DNA from: Caballeronia megalochromosomata
GTDB taxonomy: Bacteria > Pseudomonadota > Gammaproteobacteria > Burkholderiales > Burkholderiaceae
Length of the DNA stretch: 64,000 nucleotides
NCBI GenBank assembly: GCA_001580565.1
Contig: LRBF01000271.1
Location: 1 to 64,000, forward strand
Reading direction: 5' to 3'
In this document: piece by piece, positions 8,684 to 17,396 of the stretch
How positions within the stretch are numbered: the stretch's first letter is position 1
Layout of the letters: each line of letters begins with the position of its first letter
Notes under the pieces: model-generated
What the model was told of the DNA's origin: nothing
The model's database searches: none
The model's input: the letters and a program-made list of their open reading frames with translations, nothing else
Program-made: the position numbers and the translations under genes

Positions 8684-9424
8684 TCAATCCTCGCCAATCT
8701 TCTCGTGATGAGCGCTCGCGCCGGCCTTCCAATATGCGGAGGCGCGAATCGAATGTTTGCCGTGGCCCTTGTCAACGACGAGCAACTCTCTCACCCTCGC
8801 GGCAACCTTAGCCTCGGCCGCGCACCAGACGTACCCTTCTCCAGACGGCAGTTGCAGCGCTTCGATTTCTCGAAGCAGATCCTGCGCGTGGTCGACCCAC
8901 ACCACGCCAAATGTAGAGCGGCTCCGAAATTGCCTTCTATCCTCGCTTGCCGTCTGCACGACGACTGTCGCCACAGTTTCAGCCGGCAATTCCTCCAGCC
9001 GTCGCGCAATCGCAGGAAGCGCCGTGTCATCCCCGACAAGAAGATGCCAGTCGTAGTCGGTCGGAACGATGAAAGACCCGCGCGGTCCCGCGACCGTTAC
9101 ACGTTGACCGACAGAAGCGCGCGCAGCCCAGTTCGATGCGAAACCGTCCCCATGCAGCGAGAATTCGATCGAAAGCTCCCGCTTTTCAGGATCGAAGCTG
9201 CTTGGCGTGTAGTCGCGCATGACTTGCGCACCATCCTCTGCGGAGAAGATCAGCTTCACGTGGTCGTCGAAAGATTGACTGACGAACCCGGCCAACGCCT
9301 CACCGGCGAAGGTCACACGCCTGAAATTGGCTGAGACGTCGCTCACGCTTACCACTTCGACTTCACGACGACGAGTCTCGTGACGTACTCGCGTCACTCT
9401 GTTTCGCGTCGAGTGCTGTTCCAT
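8684..9424 (-). CDS. Siderophore-interacting protein (FAD-binding ferric reductase), copy 1
   Basis: A 246-residue cytoplasmic flavoprotein of the siderophore-interacting family (ViuB/YqjH-like), which reduces ferric siderophore complexes with NAD(P)H to release iron. Seen are the FAD-domain motif DYTPSSFD, the phosphate-loop-like AGPRGSF, the D-W-H-L-L-V-G-D-D-T-A-L-P-A block typical of the family, and a C-terminal RASAYWKAG close. I choose ATG 9424; the in-frame ATG at 9454 falls inside the palindrome at 9442-9454. It is divergent from a MarR-type regulator with about 100 bases between starts, so it is probably controlled by it. A paralogue lies at 60727-61557. Confidence 0.9.
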   Translation of the reverse strand: MEQHSTRNRVTRVRHETRRREVEVVSVSDVSANFRRVTFAGEALAGFVSQSFDDHVKLIFSAEDGAQVMRDYTPSSFDPEKRELSIEFSLHGDGFASNWAARASVGQRVTVAGPRGSFIVPTDYDWHLLVGDDTALPAIARRLEELPAETVATVVVQTASEDRRQFRSRSTFGVVWVDHAQDLLREIEALQLPSGEGYVWCAAEAKVAARVRELLVVDKGHGKHSIRASAYWKAGASAHHEKIGED

Positions 9425-9441
9425 GTCTGATTGCCTAATAG

Positions 9442-9454
9442 ATGATATTATCAT
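9442..9454. promoter_or_regulatory. Palindromic operator candidate in the sip/marR divergent region
   Basis: A perfect inverted repeat, ATGATA-T-TATCAT, lies 18 bases upstream of the siderophore-interacting protein start and 67 bases upstream of the divergent MarR-type regulator start. MarR dimers bind short AT-rich palindromes of this kind between themselves and their target, so an autoregulatory and target operator is the simplest reading. Binding is inferred, not shown. Confidence 0.55.
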
Positions 9455-9520
9455 GCATGCTACGGCTGATGAATGACATTGTCAAGTAATTGGCGGCACT
9501 CAAATCGAACCTCACATACT

Positions 9521-9958
9521 ATGAATACGCTCCCGGAAGATGTGCTCGATATGATTCACACGGTCATGCACGAGTACCGTTCGCTTCAATATCGCTTCCT
9601 GCGAGACGGCCCCTTCGAAATCACGCACATGGACGGAAGAGTGCTCGCGTTCTTTGCGGCACATCCGGGCGCAACTCAGAAGGACCTCGCCGCGCACAGT
9701 GGTCGAGATCAGGCGCAGCTTGCGCGCTTGATAAAGCGGTTGCGCGAGGAGGGTCTGCTCGAGGCGAGTCAGGACGAATCGGACCGACGAAGTGTGCGAC
9801 TGTCGCTGACTTCGCGGGGCAATGAAATTGAGGCGACGCTCAAGCGACAGGCGAAACGGTTGTCGAAGAAAGCCGTGATGGGTCTGAGTCCGGACGAGCT
9901 GCAGCAACTCGGCAACCTGCTTCGAGCGGTCAGGAACAATCTCGCGGCCGAAGAGTGA
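9521..9958 (+). CDS. MarR-family transcriptional regulator
   Basis: A 145-residue winged-helix regulator. The DNA-binding unit is seen at about 45-105: helix-turn-helix TQKDLAAHSGRDQAQLARLIKRL followed by the wing with DESDRRSVRLSLTSRG, the D-x-R-D/S-x-R-x-x-x-L signature of MarR proteins. Flanking helices would form the dimer interface. ATG 9521 is chosen; an upstream in-frame ATG at 9473 would add 16 residues not typical of the family. It is divergent from the siderophore-interacting protein gene and a palindrome lies between them, so it probably represses that gene and itself. The ligand is unknown; iron, redox state or a phenolic siderophore precursor are possibilities. Confidence 0.88.
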   Translation: MNTLPEDVLDMIHTVMHEYRSLQYRFLRDGPFEITHMDGRVLAFFAAHPGATQKDLAAHSGRDQAQLARLIKRLREEGLLEASQDESDRRSVRLSLTSRGNEIEATLKRQAKRLSKKAVMGLSPDELQQLGNLLRAVRNNLAAEE

Positions 9959-9959
9959 G

Positions 9960-10148
9960 CTCCGGCCACTTCGCTTCGTCGGTTTTGTCGTTGTCGAGAG
10001 GATGCGAGAACAGATAGCCGCCCCAGTTGCCGTTCGCCGTCGTGAGGCCGATGACGTCCGTCACCGGGTCGAATTGACGTCCGAACGTGAGCGTGCCGAA
10101 CGGCTGTTTCGCCGGCGCCGGTCCTGCGTACGTTAACCCCGTGATAAC
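9960..10148 (-). pseudogene. Gram-negative porin gene remnant
   Basis: Read on the minus strand, about 63 codons from 10148 to about 9960 translate to internal porin sequence: FGTLTFGRQFDPVTDV, then NGNWGGYLFSHPLDND and KTDE. This is the characteristic segment (GTLT-x-GRQ-x-D, then NWGG-x-x-F-x-HP-x-DND) of the OmpC-like porins that are abundant in Burkholderiaceae, normally around residues 100-170 of a 350-400 residue protein. Both ends of the gene are missing: a stop codon precedes it and it runs into the marR 3' end. The cyclase gene's last codons lie inside the same DNA in another frame. It cannot make a functional barrel. Confidence 0.7.
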
Positions 10149-13100
10149 TTACTCGCCATTTCGCGGCAAAGCGCGGTGGCGTGCGCAGCGTGCTGTCTCG
10201 CCAATGCACCATTTCCAGCCCTGTCATCAAGCCGGGAGAGCCCATAAAGGCACTGCGCCTGCAGCGGTCGCATCCCTAACTCCCGAGCGATTGTCAACGC
10301 TGTGGCGTAGTAACCGCGAGCCTCGTCGATTCCGGCCTGGCCATCGGCGCCATCCGGGACGAGTTCGCCCAAAAGATATTCGGCCCAGGCTTCATTGCCA
10401 CGTTCGCCACAGGCGCGCGCAATATCGACGGCGTCATGGGCATGAACAATTGCCTCCTCCCGGCGGCCGGCGAGCTGGCACACCCGTCCGAAGTGAGAGA
10501 GCACGAGCGACTGGCCGAACATCAGTTGAGTCGCCGCCGAATGTCGAACGGCTTCCTCGAGAAGAATCAGTGCGTCGTCCGTGCGGCCGAGCGACGCATA
10601 CGCCGCCCCTAGAAAGGCGGCTATTCGTGACACGTAGATTGGAAAATCAGCGCTCCTGCACATCGATAAAGCGGGCTCGAGCGCCTCGACAGCGCTGTTG
10701 AAATGGCCCTGAACGAGCAGCATCCGTCCGGCACCGAGGCCGGCAAAGATCAGCTCCTCCGGGTCTTTCAATGCTCGGGCGATATCAATCGCCTCCTGTC
10801 CCAGAACGGCAGCCTCATCAAACCAGCCGCATTCGGTGAGACACAGCTCCAGCCAGATGCGCGCATTCACGCGCGCAACAGGCACGTAGGCCTCATCGTG
10901 CGAGGTGCTGCCCTGGTCGTCCTCCAGAAGATCCAGTGCCCGTCGCGCATGTGCCGCCGCGCATTCGTAGTCGCCTCGGCCGTACCGCGATCGCGCCAGC
11001 ATCATGTTGATCCGGACCAGCGCATCGGCGTCGCTTCGTCGCTCCGCCAGGACCAGGGCGCGTTCGCCGGCGTTGACGGCGCCCGCCAGATCGCCTAACG
11101 ATCCAAGCGTGTAGACAAGCGTCGACAGGACGCGCGACAGACGTATCTCGTCACCGATCCCGTCGGCGAGCTGCTCCGCTGTTTCGAGGTTTGCCCGGTC
11201 ACGCGCCAGCTCTCCCAGCGGATAGAGCGAATGATGAAGTTCCCATCGCGCGTCGATAATGTCCCCGACCGTGTCGGCCGACGACGGTAGCGCCGCGCAG
11301 GCGGTCAAGGCTTTCTCGAACAGAACCGCGGCTTCACGGTGCGCAGCGCGTCTCGCCGTTTCACGACCGGCACGCAGCCAGAGCCGTCCGGCCTTCTCCG
11401 GCAAACCGGCCTGGGCGCAGTGCTCAGCCAGGATTTCCGGTTGCCGCTCCACGACGTCGGGGAAGTGATTCTCCAGCGCCGTCGCGATGAGGGCATGCAA
11501 CTGCTGTCGCCTGCCACGCAGCAGAGAGCTGTACGCGGCATCTTGCACAAGCGCGTGTTTGAACGTGTATTCCGCATCGGGAAGCGTCCCGCGCCGGAAG
11601 ACCAGTTCCGCATCGACGAGACGATCCAGCGCGTCATCCAGGGATTGCCTGGGCATCGACGCGACCGTGCTGATCAACTCATAGGAAAATCGCCGGCCAA
11701 TTGCAGCGGCGATCTGCGCGACATCCCGCACGGGGCCAAGCCGATCGAGCCGCGCCATCAGCGAAGCGTGCAGCGTCATCGGGATCGCCAGCGGCGGCAG
11801 CGGACCATCGATGACGTAACGCCCGTCTCGCTCGCGCAACAGGCCGCTCTCCAGCACGGTCTTGGTCAGCTCTTCGACGAACAGCGGTACGCCGTCCGTG
11901 CGTTCGATGATCCGCTCGATCACCTCTTTCGGCAGTGCCTTGTCGATGGTGATCCGCTCGATCATCTCCGCCCGTTGTCGCGGATGCAGGCGATTGAGCG
12001 TCAGCAGCGTCACCTCCGGGCGACCTGTCCATGGCGAAGTGAACTCGGGACGGAAGGTGACGATCAGCAGAATCGGCAGTGTGTGGACGCGTTCGATCAG
12101 ATGGTCCAGGGCTTCGAGCGAACTGGGGTCGGCCCAATGCGCGTCTTCGAACAGCATCAGCAATGGCTCGCGCATGGCCCGAGCTTCGAACTGGGCAACC
12201 AGCGCGCGAAGCGTCTTCTCCTTGAGTTTCTGCGGCGAGAGATCGAGTGGCGGATACCGCCCTTCCGTCGATATCGACAGCAACGACGCAACGAGCGGCA
12301 TCGCCGCGCTCCGATCGTCGACGAGCACCGACTCGAGCTTGTCGAGGCGTTGTTCAGCGCAGTCCTCGCGCCGGAACCCGGCCGCGCGCTCGAACTGCGA
12401 AATGAAGGGATAAAACGCGCTGTCCTGATGGCGATGCGAGCAGAAATACCGCAAGTGGACGTGCGGTTCGAACTGGAGTCGTGCGTCGAGGGCAGAGGCC
12501 AGCCGCGATTTTCCAATACCCGGCTCGCCCGATAGCAGCACAACCTGCCCTTCACCGTTCTTCGCGCGCTGCCATCGGCGGAGCAACAGATCGATGTCCT
12601 CGTCGCGCCCGACGATCGGCGTCAACCTGCTCGTGTGCAGCGCCTCGGACCGACTTTCGATTGCGCTTGCGCCGAGCACCTGCCAGACCGGCACCGCTTC
12701 GCCGATCCCCTTCACGGTGATCGCACCCATGTCGCGGTACTCGAACAGGCCGCCGGTGAGCCGCCGCGTGCTCATGGAAATCACCACCGTTCCGGCATCC
12801 GCCAATGTCTGCAGGCGTGCTGCGAGATTGGGCGTCTCACCGATTACGCCGCGTTCCCGGGCTTCGCCTTCACCCGTGAGATCACCGACGACCACGACGC
12901 CGGTCGCGATCCCGATCCGTGCGCGCAAGCTTTCGTCGGCAGTGACATCGAGGTTATCGATGGCGTGCACCAGCGCGAGGCCGGCACGGACTGCCCGCTC
13001 GGCATCGTCCTCATGCGACTGGGGATACCCGAAATAGGCCAGCACGCCGTCGCCCATATATTTGGCGATGAAACCGCCGGCCTGCGTCACGATGTCCGCG

Positions 13101-13447
13101 CAAACCCGGTAATAGGCGCCGATGATTTCGCGCATGTCTTCCGGATCCAGCCGCTTCGAGAGGGCTGTCGAGTCGACGAGATCGCAAAACATGATGGTGA
13201 GCTGGCGCCGGTCCGCTTCAGCGTGTTGCGCTGGGGCGGCCGCGACTGGAGAGAACGACTCGGCGCTATCGCCGAGTCGGGCAATGGCGCGCAGCATTGT
13301 GCGGCGATGCCCGAGCAGGACGCCCAGTTCCTTGAGATCTTCATCGGTGAGATCCCGAAGGACCGGGCGATCAATACCATTCTCCGCAAAGAGCTGGGCG
13401 TACCTTGACAAGCCGAGTGATGCCAGCCACTCCGCAATGCTCTCCAC
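10133..13447 (-). CDS. SAM / class III nucleotidyl cyclase / AAA-ATPase / TPR signalling protein
   Basis: A 1,104-residue multidomain cytoplasmic protein. In order it shows a SAM domain (about 2-60, SIAEWLASLGL...), a class III adenylate/guanylate cyclase domain (about 80-260, metal-binding Asp in TIMFCDLVDST and in KYMGDGVLAYFG, transition-state region GETPNLAARLQ), a STAND/AAA ATPase (Walker A GEPGIGKSR, Walker B LLMLFEDAHWAD) and about 450 residues of TPR-like helical repeats. The start is GTG at 13447, with AGGAGA seven bases upstream, placing the SAM domain at the N-terminus; a frame to 13495 is longer but lacks a site. No partner gene is adjacent. It probably makes a cyclic nucleotide under ATP/TPR control; the input signal is unknown. 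Confidence 0.88.
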   Translation of the reverse strand: MESIAEWLASLGLSRYAQLFAENGIDRPVLRDLTDEDLKELGVLLGHRRTMLRAIARLGDSAESFSPVAAAPAQHAEADRRQLTIMFCDLVDSTALSKRLDPEDMREIIGAYYRVCADIVTQAGGFIAKYMGDGVLAYFGYPQSHEDDAERAVRAGLALVHAIDNLDVTADESLRARIGIATGVVVVGDLTGEGEARERGVIGETPNLAARLQTLADAGTVVISMSTRRLTGGLFEYRDMGAITVKGIGEAVPVWQVLGASAIESRSEALHTSRLTPIVGRDEDIDLLLRRWQRAKNGEGQVVLLSGEPGIGKSRLASALDARLQFEPHVHLRYFCSHRHQDSAFYPFISQFERAAGFRREDCAEQRLDKLESVLVDDRSAAMPLVASLLSISTEGRYPPLDLSPQKLKEKTLRALVAQFEARAMREPLLMLFEDAHWADPSSLEALDHLIERVHTLPILLIVTFRPEFTSPWTGRPEVTLLTLNRLHPRQRAEMIERITIDKALPKEVIERIIERTDGVPLFVEELTKTVLESGLLRERDGRYVIDGPLPPLAIPMTLHASLMARLDRLGPVRDVAQIAAAIGRRFSYELISTVASMPRQSLDDALDRLVDAELVFRRGTLPDAEYTFKHALVQDAAYSSLLRGRRQQLHALIATALENHFPDVVERQPEILAEHCAQAGLPEKAGRLWLRAGRETARRAAHREAAVLFEKALTACAALPSSADTVGDIIDARWELHHSLYPLGELARDRANLETAEQLADGIGDEIRLSRVLSTLVYTLGSLGDLAGAVNAGERALVLAERRSDADALVRINMMLARSRYGRGDYECAAAHARRALDLLEDDQGSTSHDEAYVPVARVNARIWLELCLTECGWFDEAAVLGQEAIDIARALKDPEELIFAGLGAGRMLLVQGHFNSAVEALEPALSMCRSADFPIYVSRIAAFLGAAYASLGRTDDALILLEEAVRHSAATQLMFGQSLVLSHFGRVCQLAGRREEAIVHAHDAVDIARACGERGNEAWAEYLLGELVPDGADGQAGIDEARGYYATALTIARELGMRPLQAQCLYGLSRLDDRAGNGALARQHAAHATALCREMASKLSRG

Positions 13448-13566
13448 CGCTCGTCTCCTGAAAACGACTGCGTTACCCAATGGTAGGAGAACCACGGGCG
13501 TGCAGCAATCTCACGGAGTCAAATCACGAATGCGGGAGGTCGGTCCATCGCCCTTAGCGCGCCCTA

Positions 13567-14520
13567 TCACTCAGCCATGCTTTCGGCGGCTGGTGACGTA
13601 CATGACAGGTTTTTCCTCGCCCATTCTTCAAGCCCGCAGACCTGGATATTTCTTTGCGCATTGAATGTACGCGTCCTTTCCCATGCGACACCACGCCCTT
13701 GCGCGAACACGACTCGATACTTGCGCAGCGCATCCTGCGGCTCTTCGCCCAAGCGTCGAATAAGTTCAGGCACGGTCCATTCGTCGCGCCGGACTTTAAT
13801 GCCTAGCACCTGATCAACGGTATCCGCGACTTGTCGATACGTGACGGTGTCGCCAGCGACATAAACGACTTCATTTGAGATTCGCGGCTCTGCGAACAGA
13901 ATTTCGGCCGTCAACGCGGCGATGTCCTCAGGCGTGGTCACCGTCACGGCATTGTCCCAGCTTCCCAAAGCGTTCACGGTCCGCGCCGCCAGATCGACCA
14001 CACCGAACGATGGTTCAAACAGAAAGCTGGTGAACATGCCCGTCGAGACGATGACCCATTCGGTGCCAATCTGCGAGCGCAGGAAGTCCCGCACGTCGAG
14101 TTGCTCGTCGAAGAGGTCCTGAGCGCTACCTCGTCCGATGACGTCGTAGTCGACACCGAACTGCCACGGAAAGTAGCGTTTCACTCCAGCGGCGATCGCC
14201 GCACGCGCAAGTTTTAGCTGTACGCCACGGCCGCCTGCAAATCCTGTGCAGGAGACGACAGTATCGAATCGAGCGAAGATGCTTGCGAGTTCTTCGCAAG
14301 CTTGCATGGCGAGGTCGCCTTCGACGAATTCGATTCCCAGGCCGCGTAGTTCAGCTACATCCTTGCTCTTTTCCGGGTCGCTGGACGCGAGCGTCGAAGG
14401 GCGAAGCAATACGGCGATCGACAGATCCTCATTGCGCTCAGCGTGTTGTGCGAGCGTGCGCAACATGGGCATGCCGAGTTCGCCGGCACCCAGGACCAGA
14501 ATGGAATTTCCTTTTGACAC
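13567..14520 (-). CDS. NmrA-like/isoflavone-reductase-type NAD(P)-binding protein
   Basis: A 317-residue protein of the atypical short-chain dehydrogenase group (NmrA, isoflavone reductase, aromatic alcohol reductase). The N-terminal Rossmann motif is ILVLGAGELG at about 7-16, and KRYFPWQFGVDYD fits the active-site/substrate region of this family. The start is taken as GTG at 14520, with CGGAGAA nine bases upstream and the nucleotide-binding strand right behind it; an in-frame ATG at 14574 is an alternative. It is divergent from a LysR regulator at 14772, which probably controls it. Substrate not known. Confidence 0.82.
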   Translation of the reverse strand: MSKGNSILVLGAGELGMPMLRTLAQHAERNEDLSIAVLLRPSTLASSDPEKSKDVAELRGLGIEFVEGDLAMQACEELASIFARFDTVVSCTGFAGGRGVQLKLARAAIAAGVKRYFPWQFGVDYDVIGRGSAQDLFDEQLDVRDFLRSQIGTEWVIVSTGMFTSFLFEPSFGVVDLAARTVNALGSWDNAVTVTTPEDIAALTAEILFAEPRISNEVVYVAGDTVTYRQVADTVDQVLGIKVRRDEWTVPELIRRLGEEPQDALRKYRVVFAQGRGVAWERTRTFNAQRNIQVCGLEEWARKNLSCTSPAAESMAE

Positions 14521-14771
14521 GTGCGTTCTCCGAGTGAGATAAGACGTTCCGAAAGCCGAGCCGTGAGGACGCATGGCTCTCGAACGATTCGCAGTGTAGG
14601 TGCGCGGACCCCATCCATTGTTCGCCGTGCATGAACACACAAAGCAGGCAGCGAGAACTAGACTGTGGCGCTGGCGGCGCTCCCTGCAAATGCATCGGGC
14701 GACGGCGAGTTGATAACATGGAAGTCGTTTCAGGCTGGCTCGAACGAACCCATCGGATACGCGTACTGCTC

Positions 14772-15671
14772 ATGGACAAACTTCAAGCGATGGCAACGTT
14801 CGTTCGGGTCGTCGAGGCACGAAGCTTCAGCAAGGCTGCCGCCACCTTGTCGATGCCTCGATCGTCGGTCACGACCATGGTAAAGAATCTTGAAGCGCAT
14901 CTGGGCGCGCCGCTGTTGCGCAGAAGCACGCGGAGTCTCAGCCTCACCGAGGCGGGCGAGCGCTACTACGCATCCTGTCAGGCCATTTTCGCGGACATTG
15001 CGAATGCGGAAACACAGGTGTTGCCGCGTGGAAAGGCGCCGCGGGGACGGGTTCGTGCAGATATGCCCGGCGTCATCGGGCGAGCCATTGTCTTGCCGCG
15101 CCTGAGTGAATTTGAGGCGCGTTATCCCGACATCGAACTCGTGCTCGGACTGAGCGACCGGCCCTCGGACCTCATTTTCGAGGGCATCGATTGCGCTGTT
15201 CGTACCGGCGCCCTGGTTGATTCGACGCTGGTCGCTCGTCGTCTCGGTGAGCTCAATTGGCTCACCTGTGCATCGCCTCGTTATCTCAAACGACACGGTG
15301 AACCGATTGCCATCTCGGAACTAAATGATCATCGCGTGATTAACTACGTCTCGAATGTGACCGGCCGGCCCCTCGAATGGCGTTTCAGGACGGGTAACGA
15401 AGACGTGAGCATGACGATGCAAAGCCGCATCTCCGTCAACGAAACGGAGGCTTACCTGCAGTGCGGCCTGGAAGGGCTCGGCCTGATACAGCTTTCAGAA
15501 TTTGTGGTGTCTGCGTACCTCAGCAGCGGGCGACTCAAGGAAGTGCTCGCCGAAGCGCGGTGCTCGCCGGTGCCTGTTTCGGTCGTCTACCCGAAGAATC
15601 AGGTCACGACCGCAGTCAGGACGTTTGTCGACTGGATCATTGAAATCGTGAAACCAGGATTGAGCCGGTGA
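14772..15671 (+). CDS. LysR-family transcriptional regulator
   Basis: A 299-residue LysR-type regulator: N-terminal winged helix-turn-helix at about 1-60 (FVRVVEARSFSKAAATLSM then SVTTMVKNLEAHLGAPLLRR), linker helix, and a type 2 periplasmic-binding-fold effector domain from about 88. The ATG at 14772 gives the canonical MDKLQAMATFVRVVE opening. It is divergent from the NmrA-like reductase with about 250 bases between starts, so the reductase is its likely target. Closest in style to the group containing DmlR/PgrR-like regulators. Effector unknown. Confidence 0.9.
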   Translation: MDKLQAMATFVRVVEARSFSKAAATLSMPRSSVTTMVKNLEAHLGAPLLRRSTRSLSLTEAGERYYASCQAIFADIANAETQVLPRGKAPRGRVRADMPGVIGRAIVLPRLSEFEARYPDIELVLGLSDRPSDLIFEGIDCAVRTGALVDSTLVARRLGELNWLTCASPRYLKRHGEPIAISELNDHRVINYVSNVTGRPLEWRFRTGNEDVSMTMQSRISVNETEAYLQCGLEGLGLIQLSEFVVSAYLSSGRLKEVLAEARCSPVPVSVVYPKNQVTTAVRTFVDWIIEIVKPGLSR

Positions 15672-16040
15672 CCATCAGTCGCAGGCGGCGAACCTTCGAA
15701 AACCGGTCCGTCCGTGCCATCGGAAAATGCATCGTATAAAGAGTCGTAGAATTTGAATCAGCGCGTCCCTCGTGACATCGAGAAGACCTGCGCTGCGGCG
15801 CAAACCAATGTCTGCCGTCTTGCCTCAAGAGACGGCGCGCGATGCACTCGCCAGCCCTGCCGAACCATTTCTACAACTGAAACAAGCAAAAAGCGTCGCA
15901 TCCGCGCACCACCCCCGCCCACAATGGCAAACTGCCGACAGCCCGTGCGCAATCCCCTAATCGCGCACGGAACGCGGCTTGCAACCGAAGCCTGACCCGC
16001 TCATCCCGACTCGCCTCCCCCCGAGCCGACCCACGCCCCG
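15672..16040. other. intergenic, no gene seen
   Basis: These 369 bases lie between the LysR gene and the following MFS gene. Short frames exist on both strands but none has typical codon use or a recognisable product. No clear terminator hairpin or promoter is visible. Confidence 0.45.
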
Positions 16041-17336
16041 ATGAACACACGCCTGCTCAGCCTCACCCGCATTCCCTTCTTCCTGCCGCTTTCCGGCGCG
16101 ACCCTGATGCTCGGCGTCGCGATGTCGTTCACCGCGCCGTACCTGTCCTTGTTCAGCGTCGAACAGGCGGACATGAGCCCGCTGCGACTCGGCGTCTTCA
16201 TGACCGTCATCGCCGCGAGCGGCGTGGTGGCGAGCGCGTTCGCCGGCAAATGGTCCGACAGGCACGGCCATCATCGCGAATTGCTGCTTGCGGCGCTCAT
16301 CGCGTCATCGCTCGGATTCCTGCTGCTTTGTCTGGTGCGCAACTACGCCGCGCTCGTCGCGATCGGCGTCGTGTTTCTGGGCGCGGGCGGCTCGGCCATG
16401 TCGCTCGTGTTTTCCTTCGCGCGCGCCGCATTGCCCGTCGAGGACGCAGCCGAGCGCGCCCTCGCGCTCGCGACGCTCAGAACAGTCCTCTCGATGGCCT
16501 GGGTATTCGGGCCCTCCGTCGGCGCGCTGGTGCTGGCCGCAGCCGGCTTCTACGGCCTGTTCCTGTTCGCGGCAGCCTGCTTCATCGCGTGCGGCGGCAT
16601 CGTCTGGCGCATGCACGATTCGCCCAAGGGCGACCCGCATAGCGCGCCCGCTCACTATGCAGGCGATCCGTCATCGCTGCTCGAGGTGACCGCGCCCGAC
16701 ACCGACGAGTTCGTGCCGCCGCACGCCGGAGCGCCACACTCGCGCGCGGAAATATGGCGCGCCACCGTCGCGATGACGCTCATCGGACTCGCCGCGAGCG
16801 CGACCATGATCGTCCTGCCGCTTTATGTCGTGCACGGCATGCATGGCACGCGCATCGACGTGTCCGTCATGCTCGGGCTCGGCGCGTTCCTCGAAATTCC
16901 GATGATGCTCGCGCTCGGCGCACGCGGCTCGCGCCTCGACAAGCAGCGCTGGCTCGCGTCGTCCGCAGCCGTGCACACGGTCTATTTCGTTGCGGTCGCG
17001 GCATCGCAAAGCATCCACTTCCTGATTCCGATGCAGGCCTTCAACGCGTTCGTCGTGTCGGTGATCTCGTGCCTCGGCATGACCTACATGCAGGACCTCA
17101 TGCCCAAAAGCCCGGGCGCGGCGACGGCGCTGTTTTTCAACGCGTCGCGCGTCGGGTCGATTCTTTCCGGCGTGTTGTCCGGCGCGCTCGTGGCGGGGCT
17201 CGGTTATCGCGGCACGTTTCTCGTGTGCGGCGGCATCGCGCTGGGCGCCGCAGTGCTGTTCGCCAATCCGCCGTTCGGGCTCGCCGCGCGGCGCTTGCGA
17301 GACGCATGGAAGGCTCGGCGGCAGTCAGCGCGCTGA
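16041..17336 (+). CDS. MFS transporter, sugar-efflux (SetA/SetB)-like
   Basis: A 431-residue twelve-helix major facilitator. Loop 2-3 carries the motif A-like GKWSDRHGHHRE (about 70-81), and helix 1 (LPLSGATLMLGVAMSFTAPYLSLF) resembles the SET sugar-efflux subfamily. A polar stretch at about 200-235 is the usual cytoplasmic loop between helices 6 and 7. It starts with ATG at 16041 without an obvious ribosome binding site. It is followed 60 bases later by a LysR regulator on the same strand, which may control it. Substrate is only inferred from family resemblance. Confidence 0.8.
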   Translation: MNTRLLSLTRIPFFLPLSGATLMLGVAMSFTAPYLSLFSVEQADMSPLRLGVFMTVIAASGVVASAFAGKWSDRHGHHRELLLAALIASSLGFLLLCLVRNYAALVAIGVVFLGAGGSAMSLVFSFARAALPVEDAAERALALATLRTVLSMAWVFGPSVGALVLAAAGFYGLFLFAAACFIACGGIVWRMHDSPKGDPHSAPAHYAGDPSSLLEVTAPDTDEFVPPHAGAPHSRAEIWRATVAMTLIGLAASATMIVLPLYVVHGMHGTRIDVSVMLGLGAFLEIPMMLALGARGSRLDKQRWLASSAAVHTVYFVAVAASQSIHFLIPMQAFNAFVVSVISCLGMTYMQDLMPKSPGAATALFFNASRVGSILSGVLSGALVAGLGYRGTFLVCGGIALGAAVLFANPPFGLAARRLRDAWKARRQSAR

Positions 17337-17396
17337 CATCGCCGGCGTCGAGCAATGGCAATATAGGCGCACACGTCGCCGATCCCGCACGCCAAC

